Below are positions 8,041 to 16,755 of a DNA stretch of 64,000 nucleotides, one piece after another; position 1 is the stretch's first letter; each line of letters opens with the position of its first letter. This DNA comes from Plantactinospora sp040120695. Lineage in GTDB: Bacteria; Actinomycetota; Actinomycetes; Mycobacteriales; Micromonosporaceae. The stretch spans positions 1 to 64,000 of the forward strand of contig NZ_JBEEAC010000032.1 in the NCBI RefSeq assembly GCF_040120695.1, read 5' to 3'. The notes beneath the pieces are model-generated. The model did not search any database. It worked only from the letters and a program-made list of their open reading frames with translations, and was not told the DNA's origin. The translations under genes were made by a program, and so were the position numbers.

Positions 8041-9290
8041 TGCGCCGGCTCCGCCCCGTCGCACCGAACCGGCGCCGGGCACTGCTCGCCGCCGGGGTGA
8101 CCGTACTGGTGGCCGCCGCCGCCACGTTCGTGCTGCCGCACCAGGGCACCCCGCAGCGGCGCCTCGTCGCGCACTTCACCCGGGCGGTCGGCATCCACGC
8201 CGGCTCCGACGTCCGGGTCCTCGGGGTGCGGATCGGTGAGGTCGTCTCGATCACCCCGGCCGGTCGTACCCTCCGGCTGGAGCTGCGCTACGACGCCCGG
8301 CACGACATCCCGGCCGACGCCTCGGCGGTGATCGTGCCACCGAGCCTGGTCAGCGACCGGTACGTCCAGCTCACCCCGGCGTTCTCCGGCGGTGCCCGGC
8401 TGCCGGACGGCGCCGAACTGCCGGTGAACCGGACGATGGCGCCGATGGAGATCGACGACATCTACCGGGCCCTCGACGAGTTCAACCGGGCGCTCGGACC
8501 GGGCGGCGCCAACGCCGACGGGGCGCTGGACGAGCTGCTCGGCACCGCCCGGGCGAACCTGGCCGGCAACGGGGACAACCTGCACGACACCCTGGACGGG
8601 CTCTCCCGGGCCCTGGACACCCTGGCCGAGGGGCGGCAGGACCTGTTCGGCACGGTGGCGAATCTGCAGCGGTTCACCACCGCGCTGGCCCGCAGCGACC
8701 AGCAGGTGCGGGCCTTCAACTCCCGCCTCGCCGACGTGGCCACCCAACTCGCCGCCGAACGGGACGACCTGGCCGCCGCGCTGCGCAACCTGGCGAACGC
8801 GCTCGGCGAGGTGACCCGGTTCGTCCGGGACAACCGGGCGATCCTGAAATCCAATGTGGAGGCGCTGGCGGACGTGACGAACGTGCTGGTCCGGCAGCAG
8901 AAGGCGCTGATCAGAATCCTGGACGTGGCCCCGCTGACCCTGTCCAACCTGAACCTGGCCTACAACGCCCGGTCCGGCACCCTGGACACCCGGGACAACC
9001 TGCTCGGGCCGTACGACCCGGCCGCGTACGTCTGCGCGACCCTGGCCGACGCGCTGCCGGCGCCGAAGGTGCCCAAGCGCTGCTTCGAGCTGGCCGAGAC
9101 CCTGAACCTGAAGCGGCTCCCGCTCCCGGAGGAGTTGCGCACGCTGCTCAACCTGCCGCCGTCCGGCAAGCCCGCACCGGCGACGCCGCCGGCCGCCGGT
9201 GACGGCACGGCAGCACCCGTGCCCGGAGCGCCGGGGCCGGAGGTGTCGCTCGACCGCACGCTCGGTGGCATCCTGCGGGGTGTCCGATGA
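8040..9290 (+). CDS. Mce family protein, MceD position
   Basis: 416-residue Mce protein. N-terminal Arg-rich cytoplasmic stretch, transmembrane helix at about 14-33, MlaD domain (IHAGSDVRVLGVRIGEV), helical body, then a segment with two Cys (VCATLAD, KRCFELAE) and a Pro/Ala-rich C-terminus (SGKPAPATPPAAGDG). ATG at 8040 shares its A with the mceC stop. The C-terminus overlaps mceE by 4 bp. Confidence 0.92.
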   Translation: MRRLRPVAPNRRRALLAAGVTVLVAAAATFVLPHQGTPQRRLVAHFTRAVGIHAGSDVRVLGVRIGEVVSITPAGRTLRLELRYDARHDIPADASAVIVPPSLVSDRYVQLTPAFSGGARLPDGAELPVNRTMAPMEIDDIYRALDEFNRALGPGGANADGALDELLGTARANLAGNGDNLHDTLDGLSRALDTLAEGRQDLFGTVANLQRFTTALARSDQQVRAFNSRLADVATQLAAERDDLAAALRNLANALGEVTRFVRDNRAILKSNVEALADVTNVLVRQQKALIRILDVAPLTLSNLNLAYNARSGTLDTRDNLLGPYDPAAYVCATLADALPAPKVPKRCFELAETLNLKRLPLPEELRTLLNLPPSGKPAPATPPAAGDGTAAPVPGAPGPEVSLDRTLGGILRGVR

Positions 9291-10756
9291 GCCGGCCGGT
9301 CCTCGCCGAGGCCCGGACGGTGACCCGGGCGGTCGCGGTGCTGCTGGCGGCGACGGTCGGGGCGACCGGCTGCGGCAGCCTGGATGCGGCCGGTCTGCCG
9401 CTGCCCGGCGGCGCGCCGAACGGACCGGCGTACGAGGTCACCGCCGAGTTCACCGACGTACTCGACCTGGTGCCGCAGTCAGCCGTCAAGGTCAACGACG
9501 TCACGGTGGGCAGTGTCCGGGAGATCTCGCTGCGCGGCTGGACCGCGCTGGTCCGGCTCCGGATCGACCGCACCGTGCGACTGCCCGGCAACGCCACCGC
9601 GGCGGTCCGGCAGACCAGCCTGCTCGGCGAGAAGTACGTCGCGCTGGCCGCCCCGGTCACCGAACCACCCGCCGGGCAACTCGGCGACGACGCCGTGATC
9701 CCGCTCGCCCGGACGAAACGGTCGGCCGAGGTCGAGGAGGTGCTTGCCGCGCTCGGCCTGTTGCTCAACGGCGGCGGGCTGGCCCAGCTCAAGACGATCA
9801 ACCAGGAACTCGCCGCCGCGTTGCAGGGGCGGGAACCGGCCGCCCGCAACGCGCTGCGCCAGTTGGACACCTTCGTGACCGGGCTCGACCGGCAGAAGGC
9901 GGACCTGGTCCGCGCGGTGGACGCGCTGGACCGGCTGACGGATCGGCTGGCCCGGCAGCGCGCCGTGATCGGGGACGCGCTCTCCGCGCTCGACCCCGGC
10001 CTCGCCGTACTGGCCGAGCAGCGGAAGCGGCTCAGTGAGGCGGTGACCGCGCTCGGCGAACTGGGCCGGGTGGGGTCCCGGGTGGTCACCGAGAGCCGGG
10101 AGGACCTGGTGGCAAGCGTGCGAGCCCTGCAACCGACGCTCGAACAACTCGTCCGGGCCGGCGACGCACTGCCGAAGTCGCTCGACTTCATGTTGTCGTA
10201 CCCGTTCCCACCGAACGTCACCGGTGCGATCGTCGGCGACTACATCAACCTCTCCCTCACCGCCGACCTCGACGCCGCGACGATCCTGGCGAACCTCTTC
10301 TCGGCCAAGCCGGTGGCGACGTCGCCGCCGACGGGCCGGAGTCGGCCCGGTGGCCGCGCCACCGGCAACCGGCCCGGTGCGAGCGGCGGCGGGCAGCGCC
10401 CCGGTGGCGGCGATGACGGGCGGCCCGGCGGGGTCGGGCCGCTGCTGCCCGGCGTACTGCCACCGGTCTGCCTGCCGGTCGGCGGGTTGCTGCCGATCGA
10501 CTGGCTGCCGCCGCTGCTGCCGGAGTGCGAGCTGCCGCCGGGCTGTGAACTGCTCCGCCCCGGGTCGCTGCTGCCGCCGGGCGGGCTGCTGCCGCCGGGT
10601 GGAGTGGTGCCACCGGGCACGATCTTCCCGCCCGGCACCAGGCTGCCGCTGGGCACCATCCTCTCCCCCGGCTGCCTGCTGCCCCCGCCGGACGGGGCGA
10701 CGAACGGGCGGACCGGCGGGCTGCTCGACATACTCGGCGGGGGGTCGTCGAAGTGA
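9287..10756 (+). CDS. Mce family lipoprotein, MceE/LprK position
   Basis: 489-residue Mce protein with a lipoprotein signal peptide. The lipobox VGATGC puts the lipidated Cys at residue 29, as for the MceE/LprK position in other mce operons. The MlaD domain follows (DLVPQSAVKVNDVTVGSV) and then the helical region to about 335. The last 150 residues are an unusual Gly/Pro/Leu low-complexity tail (repeats of LLPPGG, VVPPGT, IFPPGT). ATGA overlap with mceD and GTGA overlap with mceF. Confidence 0.92.
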   Translation: MSRPVLAEARTVTRAVAVLLAATVGATGCGSLDAAGLPLPGGAPNGPAYEVTAEFTDVLDLVPQSAVKVNDVTVGSVREISLRGWTALVRLRIDRTVRLPGNATAAVRQTSLLGEKYVALAAPVTEPPAGQLGDDAVIPLARTKRSAEVEEVLAALGLLLNGGGLAQLKTINQELAAALQGREPAARNALRQLDTFVTGLDRQKADLVRAVDALDRLTDRLARQRAVIGDALSALDPGLAVLAEQRKRLSEAVTALGELGRVGSRVVTESREDLVASVRALQPTLEQLVRAGDALPKSLDFMLSYPFPPNVTGAIVGDYINLSLTADLDAATILANLFSAKPVATSPPTGRSRPGGRATGNRPGASGGGQRPGGGDDGRPGGVGPLLPGVLPPVCLPVGGLLPIDWLPPLLPECELPPGCELLRPGSLLPPGGLLPPGGVVPPGTIFPPGTRLPLGTILSPGCLLPPPDGATNGRTGGLLDILGGGSSK

Positions 10757-12039
10757 CCGGACGTACCGCCCGACTCCAGGTGCTGGCGTTCCTGCTGGTC
10801 AGCGTGCTCGGGATCAGCTATGTCGCGGTCCGCTACGTCGGGCTCGGCGACCGGCTGCTCGGCAGCGGCTATCTGGTGTACGCCGACTTCGCCGACTCCG
10901 GAGGCGTCTTCCCGAACGCGTCGGTCAGCTACCGGGGCTTTCCGGTCGGTCGGGTCGAGGCGGTCGACCTGCACGGCGAGGTAGTGCGGGTCGCACTCCG
11001 GCTGGACGAGGACGTACGCGTCCCGGACGCGCTGCGCGCGGTGGTCTCGCAGCGTTCCGCCGTCGGCGAGCAGTACGTCGACCTGCGCCCCGAGCGCGAC
11101 ACCGGCCCCTGGCTGCGGGACGGCTCGGTGATCCCCAAGGAGCGCACCGGCACCCCGCTGGCCCCGGAAACCCTGCTGGCCAACCTGGACGCGCTGGTCC
11201 GCTCCATCGACCCCGACGACCTGGCGGTCGTGATCGACGAGTTGGGTGTCGCGTTCGAGGGGAACGAGGCGGCGCTGCGCCGGATCCTCGACGCGAGCGG
11301 CGCACTGCTCGCCGAGGCGACGGTACGGCTGCCGGAGACGGTGACGCTGATCCGGGACGGGCGGACCGTGCTGCGTACCCAGCAGGAGTCCGCCGCCGCG
11401 CTGCGCCGCTGGGCGGACGGGCTGGCCCGGCTCGCCGAGACGGTCCGGACCGCCGACCCGGACCTGCGGCGGATCCTCGCCGACGGGCCGGCCGCCGCGA
11501 CCGAACTCGTCGGCCTGCTGCGCGACCTGGACCCGTCGATCGGTACCCTGCTGGGCAACCTGGTCGCGGTGAACGGGGTGGCCGCCCGGCGGCTGCCCGG
11601 CATCGAGCAACTGCTGGTGGTCTATCCGCTGGTGGTGGACGGCGCGTTCACCGTCACCCCCGGCGACGGCACGGTGCACTTCGGGCTCGTCTTGAACGTC
11701 GCCGACCCGCCGGCCTGCGTCTACGACGGGTCCACCCGCTGCACGGCGGCGGAGGCCGCCCGCGGTTCCAGTGTCCGGGGCAGCGCGGCGGCGCCCCGGC
11801 CCGGCGGCACCGACCCGGCGCCGCCGCGACCCGGCGGACCGGCACTGCCGGAGCCGGACGTGCCGGCCGAGCACACCCCGCCGGTCTCCCCCGCCACCGT
11901 TGCCGGCTACGACCCGGCGACCGGGGTCGCGCTGGGCCCGGCCGGCACGCCGCTCTCCTTCGGCACGACCGGTGGGCAGTACCAGCTCGCCGGCGACCAG
12001 TCCTGGAAGCAACTACTACTTGCCGGCCTAGCGCCATGA
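10753..12039 (+). CDS. Mce family protein, MceF position
   Basis: 428-residue last Mce paralogue. Anchor helix at about 7-28, MlaD domain (VFPNASVSYRGFPVGRV), helical region, then a Cys-containing segment (ACVYDGSTRCTAAE) and a Pro-rich stretch before the end. GTG start overlapping the mceE stop. With MceA-E it completes a full set of six, so the importer is probably functional. Confidence 0.92.
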   Translation: MTGRTARLQVLAFLLVSVLGISYVAVRYVGLGDRLLGSGYLVYADFADSGGVFPNASVSYRGFPVGRVEAVDLHGEVVRVALRLDEDVRVPDALRAVVSQRSAVGEQYVDLRPERDTGPWLRDGSVIPKERTGTPLAPETLLANLDALVRSIDPDDLAVVIDELGVAFEGNEAALRRILDASGALLAEATVRLPETVTLIRDGRTVLRTQQESAAALRRWADGLARLAETVRTADPDLRRILADGPAAATELVGLLRDLDPSIGTLLGNLVAVNGVAARRLPGIEQLLVVYPLVVDGAFTVTPGDGTVHFGLVLNVADPPACVYDGSTRCTAAEAARGSSVRGSAAAPRPGGTDPAPPRPGGPALPEPDVPAEHTPPVSPATVAGYDPATGVALGPAGTPLSFGTTGGQYQLAGDQSWKQLLLAGLAP

Positions 12040-12059
12040 CCGATCCGAGGAGCCGACCG

Positions 12060-12986
12060 ATGCGCAGCGGTGAGGAACGTAGGTTGAAACTGGTGAAGGG
12101 CTCAGCAGCGGCCGACCCGGGCACGCCGGCCGTCCCGCCGCCGACACCCGCCGAGGGACGGGCCCGGGCCGGCGGGGCACGCCGGTCGGGGGGCGGGACA
12201 CGACAGCCGGCCCGGGGCGGGCGACCGGTGCCCCGACGTACGGTGACCCGGCGAATGCCGGTCGCCGAGGACCCGGTGCGGGAGATGCTGGAACGGCTCG
12301 ACCAGGAACCGGCCGACCAGGAACCGGTCAAGCAGAATCCGGCCGACCACGAGGAGACCGAACAGAATCCGGCCGACCGCGAAAAGGCCAAGCAGGAACC
12401 GGCCGACCACGATGAGGCCGACCAGGAACGGGCCGGTAGCGCGAGCACAGCCGAGGCGGCCGGCGCGACCGGCGGGGCGGCGGCCGGGCGGAAGAGCGCG
12501 GGGCGGCGGCTCGGGACGACCGTCGCGCTGGTCGCCGCGCTCTGTGCGGCGCTCGCCCTGGCCGGTGTCTCCGGCTACCGGTGGTGGCAGGACCGGGCGG
12601 TCGAGCAGGCCCACACGCAGGCCCTGGCCGCCGCGCGGCAGACGACGGTCAACTTCGTCTCGGTCAGCGCGTCCAGCGTGGACAGCGACCTCCAGCGGAT
12701 CACGGCCGGCGCCACCGGGGAATTCAAGGAGGAGTTCGTCCGGGGCCAGGCCAAGGTGCGGGAGGCGGTGCTGGAGAACAAGGTCGAGTCGAGGGGTACG
12801 GTGCTGCGCGCCGGCCTGCTCTCCGGCGACCTGCGCCACGCGGTGGTACTGGTGGCGATGGACGCGACCGTGCGGAACGTGAACGCCCCGGATGGACGGC
12901 CGGCCCATTACCGGATCCAGGTCGACCTGACCAGGGAAGGCGACTCCGACACCTGGCTGGTCTCCCGGCTCCAGTTCGTCGGCTGA
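12060..12986 (+). CDS. Mce-associated membrane protein (first)
   Basis: 308-residue Mas-type protein. A long basic, then acidic, cytoplasmic N-terminus contains repeated Q-x-P-A-D-x units (residues about 81-122: QEPADQEP, QNPADHEE, QNPADREK, QEPADHDE). One transmembrane helix (about 151-173) precedes a SnoaL/NTF2-like extracytoplasmic domain (about 180-308) typical of Mce-associated proteins. The ATG at 12060 has GAGGAG seven bases upstream, better than the ATG at 12036 that overlaps the mceF stop. Probably stabilises the Mce complex, by family analogy. Confidence 0.85.
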   Translation: MRSGEERRLKLVKGSAAADPGTPAVPPPTPAEGRARAGGARRSGGGTRQPARGGRPVPRRTVTRRMPVAEDPVREMLERLDQEPADQEPVKQNPADHEETEQNPADREKAKQEPADHDEADQERAGSASTAEAAGATGGAAAGRKSAGRRLGTTVALVAALCAALALAGVSGYRWWQDRAVEQAHTQALAAARQTTVNFVSVSASSVDSDLQRITAGATGEFKEEFVRGQAKVREAVLENKVESRGTVLRAGLLSGDLRHAVVLVAMDATVRNVNAPDGRPAHYRIQVDLTREGDSDTWLVSRLQFVG

Positions 12987-12999
12987 GAGGAGCACTCCG

Positions 13000-13572
13000 A
13001 TGCGAACGTCCATCGCCACGCTCGCCCGACGGCTGCGCCCCGGGCGCCGTACCGTCAAGGGGCGCCGTACCGCGGAAGGGCGCCGTACCGCCGAGGGTCG
13101 CCGTAGCCGCCTGCACCTCGCCCTCGCCGTCGCCACCGTGCTCGCCGGCATGGCGGCCGGCACCGCCTGGTACGCCCACCACCGGGCCGAGCAGCGCGAC
13201 TCCGCGGTACGCCAGGCGCTGGCCACCGCCGGTCCGGCCGCCAAGGCCATCTTCTCCTACGACTACCGCAGCTTCGACGCCAGCGTCGCGAACGGACGCG
13301 CCTTCGTGACCGGCCCGTTCGCCGACGAGTACGCCGAGACGACCTCGGCGCTGAAGTCGACCGCCGTCGCCGAGCAGGCGGTGGTGCTCGCGGAGGTCTC
13401 CGCCAGCGGGGTGATCCGGGCGGAGTCGGCCGAGGTGGAGCTGCTGGTCTATCTGAACCAGTACCGCCGCAACGCCAACACCGACGGCGAGAAGGTCGAC
13501 CAGAACCGGGTGGTCCTGGAACTGCACCGGGTCGACGGGGAATGGAAGGTGGCCCGGGCCACCGCCATCTGA
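13000..13572 (+). CDS. Mce-associated membrane protein (second)
   Basis: 190 residues: basic N-terminus, transmembrane helix at about 38-57, then a SnoaL-like domain ending in DGEWKVARATAI, as in other Mas proteins. GAGGAG lies seven bases before the ATG. Residues 15-35 are repeats of G-R-R-T-x-x encoded by an 18-bp tandem duplication. Last gene of the mce operon; it faces the next gene tail to tail. Confidence 0.85.
   Translation: MRTSIATLARRLRPGRRTVKGRRTAEGRRTAEGRRSRLHLALAVATVLAGMAAGTAWYAHHRAEQRDSAVRQALATAGPAAKAIFSYDYRSFDASVANGRAFVTGPFADEYAETTSALKSTAVAEQAVVLAEVSASGVIRAESAEVELLVYLNQYRRNANTDGEKVDQNRVVLELHRVDGEWKVARATAI
13042..13107 (+). repeat. 18-bp tandem repeat in the 5' end of the second mas gene
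   Basis: Units beginning GGGCGCCGTACCG start at 13042, 13060 and 13078, with a degenerate fourth from 13096. They encode the G-R-R-T-x-x motif of the cytoplasmic N-terminus. The 18-bp period preserves the frame. Confidence 0.85.
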
Positions 13573-13588
13573 CCCGCGCTGCTCGCTG

Positions 13589-13906
13589 TCAGTCCGGCGG
13601 CTCCGGGGTGGCCGTCTGCCCCGACCCGGCCGTCTGCTCCGGGGCCACCGTCTGCTCCGAGGTGCGCCGTTCCAGGAACGAGTCCGGGGCGGCCGCCGCC
13701 TCGGCGATGCGGCGCTCCGCCTCCGTCGTCCGGGGGTCGGACTCGGCCAGCACCGCCGCTCCCGCCTCGCGCCCGTCGGATTCGGCCAGCACCGCCTCGG
13801 CCTGCGCCTCCGGGTCGTCGCTGCCGACGGACTGTTCCTCGGGAAGCAGGTGGGCGGCCCGGTTCTCGACCCGGTCACTCGGCTCTTCACTCATGTCGCG
13901 ATCCAT
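13589..13906 (-). CDS. Small acidic conserved hypothetical protein
   Basis: 105 residues, strongly acidic, no Cys, no membrane segment, probably disordered. Recognisable parts are an N-terminal MSEEPSDRVENRAAHLLPEE, the segment GSDDPEAQA, two AVLAESD units and a closing LERRTSEQTV. I recall short proteins of this pattern in actinobacteria, but no function is known to me. Start at ATG 13906 or ATG 13894 (MSEEP); neither has a clear ribosome binding site. Confidence 0.6.
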   Translation of the reverse strand: MDRDMSEEPSDRVENRAAHLLPEEQSVGSDDPEAQAEAVLAESDGREAGAAVLAESDPRTTEAERRIAEAAAAPDSFLERRTSEQTVAPEQTAGSGQTATPEPPD

Positions 13907-14108
13907 ACCCGGACCATCGCGCCGCTACTCGCCGGGACTTTCCCGGGCCGTCCAGGCCTCACGGAGCCTGGGACAGGGTCGCGACACTCTCATCAAACGC
14001 ATCGAGGTCGGCGCGTACCGGTATGAATGTGACTCTCCATGCGGTAAGCAGAGAGTGATCTCGGACTCGGTGGCACCGGGCGATGCGCCCCACGATCGCG
14101 CGGGCCGC

Positions 14109-14660
14109 TCACTCCGACTTCAGGTTCAGGATTGCGGTGCCGTCGGTGATGCCCTTGACAGTCACCATTTGCTTGACATACATACCGAGGACATCCTCTG
14201 GTTCTCCTGAGCACGATGTGTGCGCAAATCCACTGGCGTTGTTCGCGTAGAAGGCGGTCGTGCAGCCCTTCTTGATGGTGGCGCCAAGACTGGGCCCGGC
14301 GGGGAGGGCCATGCGCACCTCGACGCTGTCGGCGTTCACCTTCCGCACGGTGAAGGGACCGGCACCGACCGGAGAATCGGACAACGTGATCGTGACCGGT
14401 TTGGACACAGCGATCTCGCAGTTGCCGCCAAGACATGCCTGGTAGTTCGTACCGTCCTGGGCGCTCGGCTGGTTCGAGGTCGGGGCGGGCTCAGGCGCCG
14501 AGCTGCTGGTTGGGGAACTCGTTTCGCTCTTCGAGGCAGTGGGCGGCGCGCTCGCGGAACCAGTGCCACCCACCTGGGCGCTGCCGCAGCCCACCGAGAC
14601 GAAGGTCATCGTGAGCGCGCATGCCGTGATGGCCAGGCAACGAGACGTCAAGGTCGTCAT
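14109..14660 (-). CDS. Putative secreted lipoprotein of unknown function
   Basis: 183 residues. Signal peptide with lipobox VSVGC (lipidated Cys about residue 25), a Ser/Thr/Pro/Ala linker to about 68, then a compact beta-rich domain with four Cys (YQACLGGNCEIAV, KKGCTTAF, HTSCSGEP) that could form two disulfides. No enzyme motif is visible. The GC content is lower than its neighbours and it lies in a gene-poor pocket, which suggests later acquisition. ATG 14660 is chosen because the signal peptide begins there. Confidence 0.7.
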   Translation of the reverse strand: MTTLTSRCLAITACALTMTFVSVGCGSAQVGGTGSASAPPTASKSETSSPTSSSAPEPAPTSNQPSAQDGTNYQACLGGNCEIAVSKPVTITLSDSPVGAGPFTVRKVNADSVEVRMALPAGPSLGATIKKGCTTAFYANNASGFAHTSCSGEPEDVLGMYVKQMVTVKGITDGTAILNLKSE

Positions 14661-14763
14661 GTCACCATGATGGCCCCACCGCACCGGGACCACTCCCGAG
14701 CAGAAGACGGCGACCGGTGGGATTCGTCGATCCGACCTCGTTGCCGGGCGTGTGGCGAGAGGT

Positions 14764-15996
14764 TCAGCGGAAGAGGCCGACCGGGACCGCATCGGCGAGC
14801 AGCCGGTAGCCGGTCGGGTTGAGGTGCAGGTGGTCGCCGGAGTCGGCGGTGGACAGGAGCCGACGCGGGTCGGCCGGATCGTGTACGGCCCGATCGAAGT
14901 CGATCACCGAGTCGAACAGGTCGCCGGTGCGGATACCCCGGTTGACCGCCTGGCGGGTCGCCTCCCGCAGCCCGGCCGGGTCGTCGTAGTCGGCGTGGCC
15001 GCCGAACGGGGTCAGGGTGGCGCCGTACACCCGGATGCCCTGCGCGTGTGCCCGGGTGACGATCTGGTCGTACGCGGTGATCAGATCGTCGGTCACGGCG
15101 CGCTGCGCGGGCTCGGTGGCCTCGGCGGTGCCGATGTCGTTGACCCCCTCGAACACCACCAGCCAGCTGACGCCGCTCTGTGCCAGTACGTCCCGGTCCA
15201 GCCGGGCCAGCGCGTTCGGCCCCAGCCCGTCGTCGAGTACCCGGTTGCCGCCAGCCGCCTGGTTCACCACCGCGACGTCCGAGGTGGGCCGGTACCCGTG
15301 CAGCCGGTCCACGAGCCGGTCCGGCCAGCGGTCGTTTCCGTTGGTGGTGGAGCCCCGCCCGTCGGTCAACGAGTCACCGAGCAGCACCGCGACCCCGGTG
15401 GCGGGCCGGGCCGGCACCTCCAGCCCGCTGAGCAGGTACCAGTGGTCGACCGGGGTGGCGCCGGGCAGCGTCGACTCCGCCACATGGTTGCCGCGCAGCA
15501 GGTAGGAGGTGGTCCGGGAGCCGGGGTGCGAGGTGATCCGCTCCGACGCCTGCCCCTGCGCGAGATAGAGCGTCACGGTGAGGTTGGCCCGGGCCGGCAC
15601 GGCGAGGTCGACCGGGTCGGAGACGATCTGCGCCCCGACCGGCACGGAGACCGACCCGCGACCGCTGAACGTCACCGGCCGCGCGCTGCCGGGCCGGATA
15701 GCGCTGACCCCGGCCCGGCCGTCCTCCGGCAGCGCCACGGTGGCGGCGGTTATCGGCAGCGGTGCACCGCCGAAGGCGTTGGAGAGGCGCAACCGGATCC
15801 GCGATCCGCCCACCGACACCCGGATGGTCTGCCGGAGCGTGCTGTCGGCCAGCACCCGGTCGTGCCCGGTGAACGGTGGTGGCGGCATGTTGTCCGGCTC
15901 GGCGAGCTGCGGCATCGATGCCCAGCTCGTCGCCCAGCGCTGCCCGGCCCGGCTGTGCAACGGCCACCTCCGGCTCGTGTCGGGTCTTCCCGGCAC
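14764..15996 (-). CDS. SGNH/GDSL hydrolase family esterase
   Basis: 410 residues. N-terminal beta-rich region (WATSWASMPQLAEP...MPPPPFTG, about 20-185) typical of the actinobacterial secreted GDSL esterases, then the SGNH domain: block I LGDSLTDGRG, block III GVNDIG, block V DHLHLNPTGYR with the catalytic Asp/His pair. Members normally carry a signal peptide, but here the first usable start (GTG 15996) leads straight into the mature region. No hydrophobic leader is visible upstream, so the 5' end may be truncated or the protein cytoplasmic. ATG 15915 (MPQLAEP) is a later alternative. Confidence 0.8.
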   Translation of the reverse strand: MPGRPDTSRRWPLHSRAGQRWATSWASMPQLAEPDNMPPPPFTGHDRVLADSTLRQTIRVSVGGSRIRLRLSNAFGGAPLPITAATVALPEDGRAGVSAIRPGSARPVTFSGRGSVSVPVGAQIVSDPVDLAVPARANLTVTLYLAQGQASERITSHPGSRTTSYLLRGNHVAESTLPGATPVDHWYLLSGLEVPARPATGVAVLLGDSLTDGRGSTTNGNDRWPDRLVDRLHGYRPTSDVAVVNQAAGGNRVLDDGLGPNALARLDRDVLAQSGVSWLVVFEGVNDIGTAEATEPAQRAVTDDLITAYDQIVTRAHAQGIRVYGATLTPFGGHADYDDPAGLREATRQAVNRGIRTGDLFDSVIDFDRAVHDPADPRRLLSTADSGDHLHLNPTGYRLLADAVPVGLFR

Positions 15997-16095
15997 CGGC
16001 TCGGGCTGACAGCCAGAGGGGGCGGGTTCGGCTGCGGACCAATATAGGATCCGACCCGCGCGCCTACCCTCCGGTGCCCTGCCCCGTCGCCGGGG

Positions 16096-16695
16096 TCACT
16101 GCGCCGGCCAGTGCCGCAGAGCGGTGTCGACCGCGTCCACCGTTCTGGCCCAGGAGTCGTCGACCGGGCGGGGATGGTGCCGGAAGCCACCGGCCCGCTC
16201 CAGGCTCACGTAGCCGTGGAAGGTGCTGTGCAGCATGCGTACCGCATCGGTCTGGGCGGGTTCGGCCAGCCGGTATCCGCGCAGGATGCTGCGGGTCAGC
16301 TCGGCGTGCCTGCGGGCCGCGTCGGCGGCCACCGTGTCTGTCTCGGGGTCGAGCTCCAGCTGTGCCGCCGCATACCTGCCGGGGTGTTGTTTCGCGTAGT
16401 CGCGGTAGGCGTCGGCGAAGGCGGCCAGCGCGTCCCGGCCGGCCCGGCCGGCGAGCGCGGCGGCGGCCCGGTCGGCGAGTTCCGTCAGGGCCAGTGCCGC
16501 CACCCTTACCCGCAGGTCGCGGGCATTCCTGAGGTGGGAGTAGAGGCTGGCGTCCCGGACCCCGAAATGGCGGGCGAGCGCCGCGATGGTCAGCTTCTCG
16601 AAGCCGACCTCGTCGGCCAGCTCCGCCGCGGCCAGGGTCAGCCGCTCGGCGGTGAGCCCCGCACGCGGCCGGCTGGAAGATGCACCAGGGTGCAT
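16096..16695 (-). CDS. TetR family transcriptional regulator
   Basis: 199 residues. The N-terminal helix-turn-helix (LTIAALARHFGVRDASLYSHLRN) is followed by a C-terminal domain of the WHG type (AYRDYAKQHPGRYAA, MLHSTFHGYVSLERAGGF). ATG 16695 is preferred because GAGG lies about eight bases upstream; GTG 16704 is an alternative. Divergent from the FBP gene across 60 bp that hold a palindrome, so it probably controls itself and that neighbour. Confidence 0.85.
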   Translation of the reverse strand: MHPGASSSRPRAGLTAERLTLAAAELADEVGFEKLTIAALARHFGVRDASLYSHLRNARDLRVRVAALALTELADRAAAALAGRAGRDALAAFADAYRDYAKQHPGRYAAAQLELDPETDTVAADAARRHAELTRSILRGYRLAEPAQTDAVRMLHSTFHGYVSLERAGGFRHHPRPVDDSWARTVDAVDTALRHWPAQ

Positions 16696-16710
16696 GTGCC
16701 ACACCTCACG

Positions 16711-16747
16711 CCTAGGATTGTTTGCTGTCCGCCTAGAGATATTAGGC
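16711..16747. promoter_or_regulatory. Candidate TetR operator between tetR and the FBP gene
   Basis: GCCTA (16731-16735) and TAGGC (16743-16747) are perfect inverted arms around seven A/T-rich bases. A CCTAGG half-site-like palindrome sits at 16711-16716. The region is the only A/T-rich stretch between two divergent genes, one of them a TetR regulator. Confidence 0.45.
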
Positions 16748-16755
16748 TGGTTCCT

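Noticed and set aside
6277..8747. Long minus-strand frames opposite mceB-mceD
   Set aside because: Shadow reading of the Mce genes; no domain, start or ribosome binding site supports them.
14220..14822. Plus-strand frame opposite the lipoprotein gene
   Set aside because: No family features; the minus-strand frame has a clear lipoprotein signal and Cys pattern.
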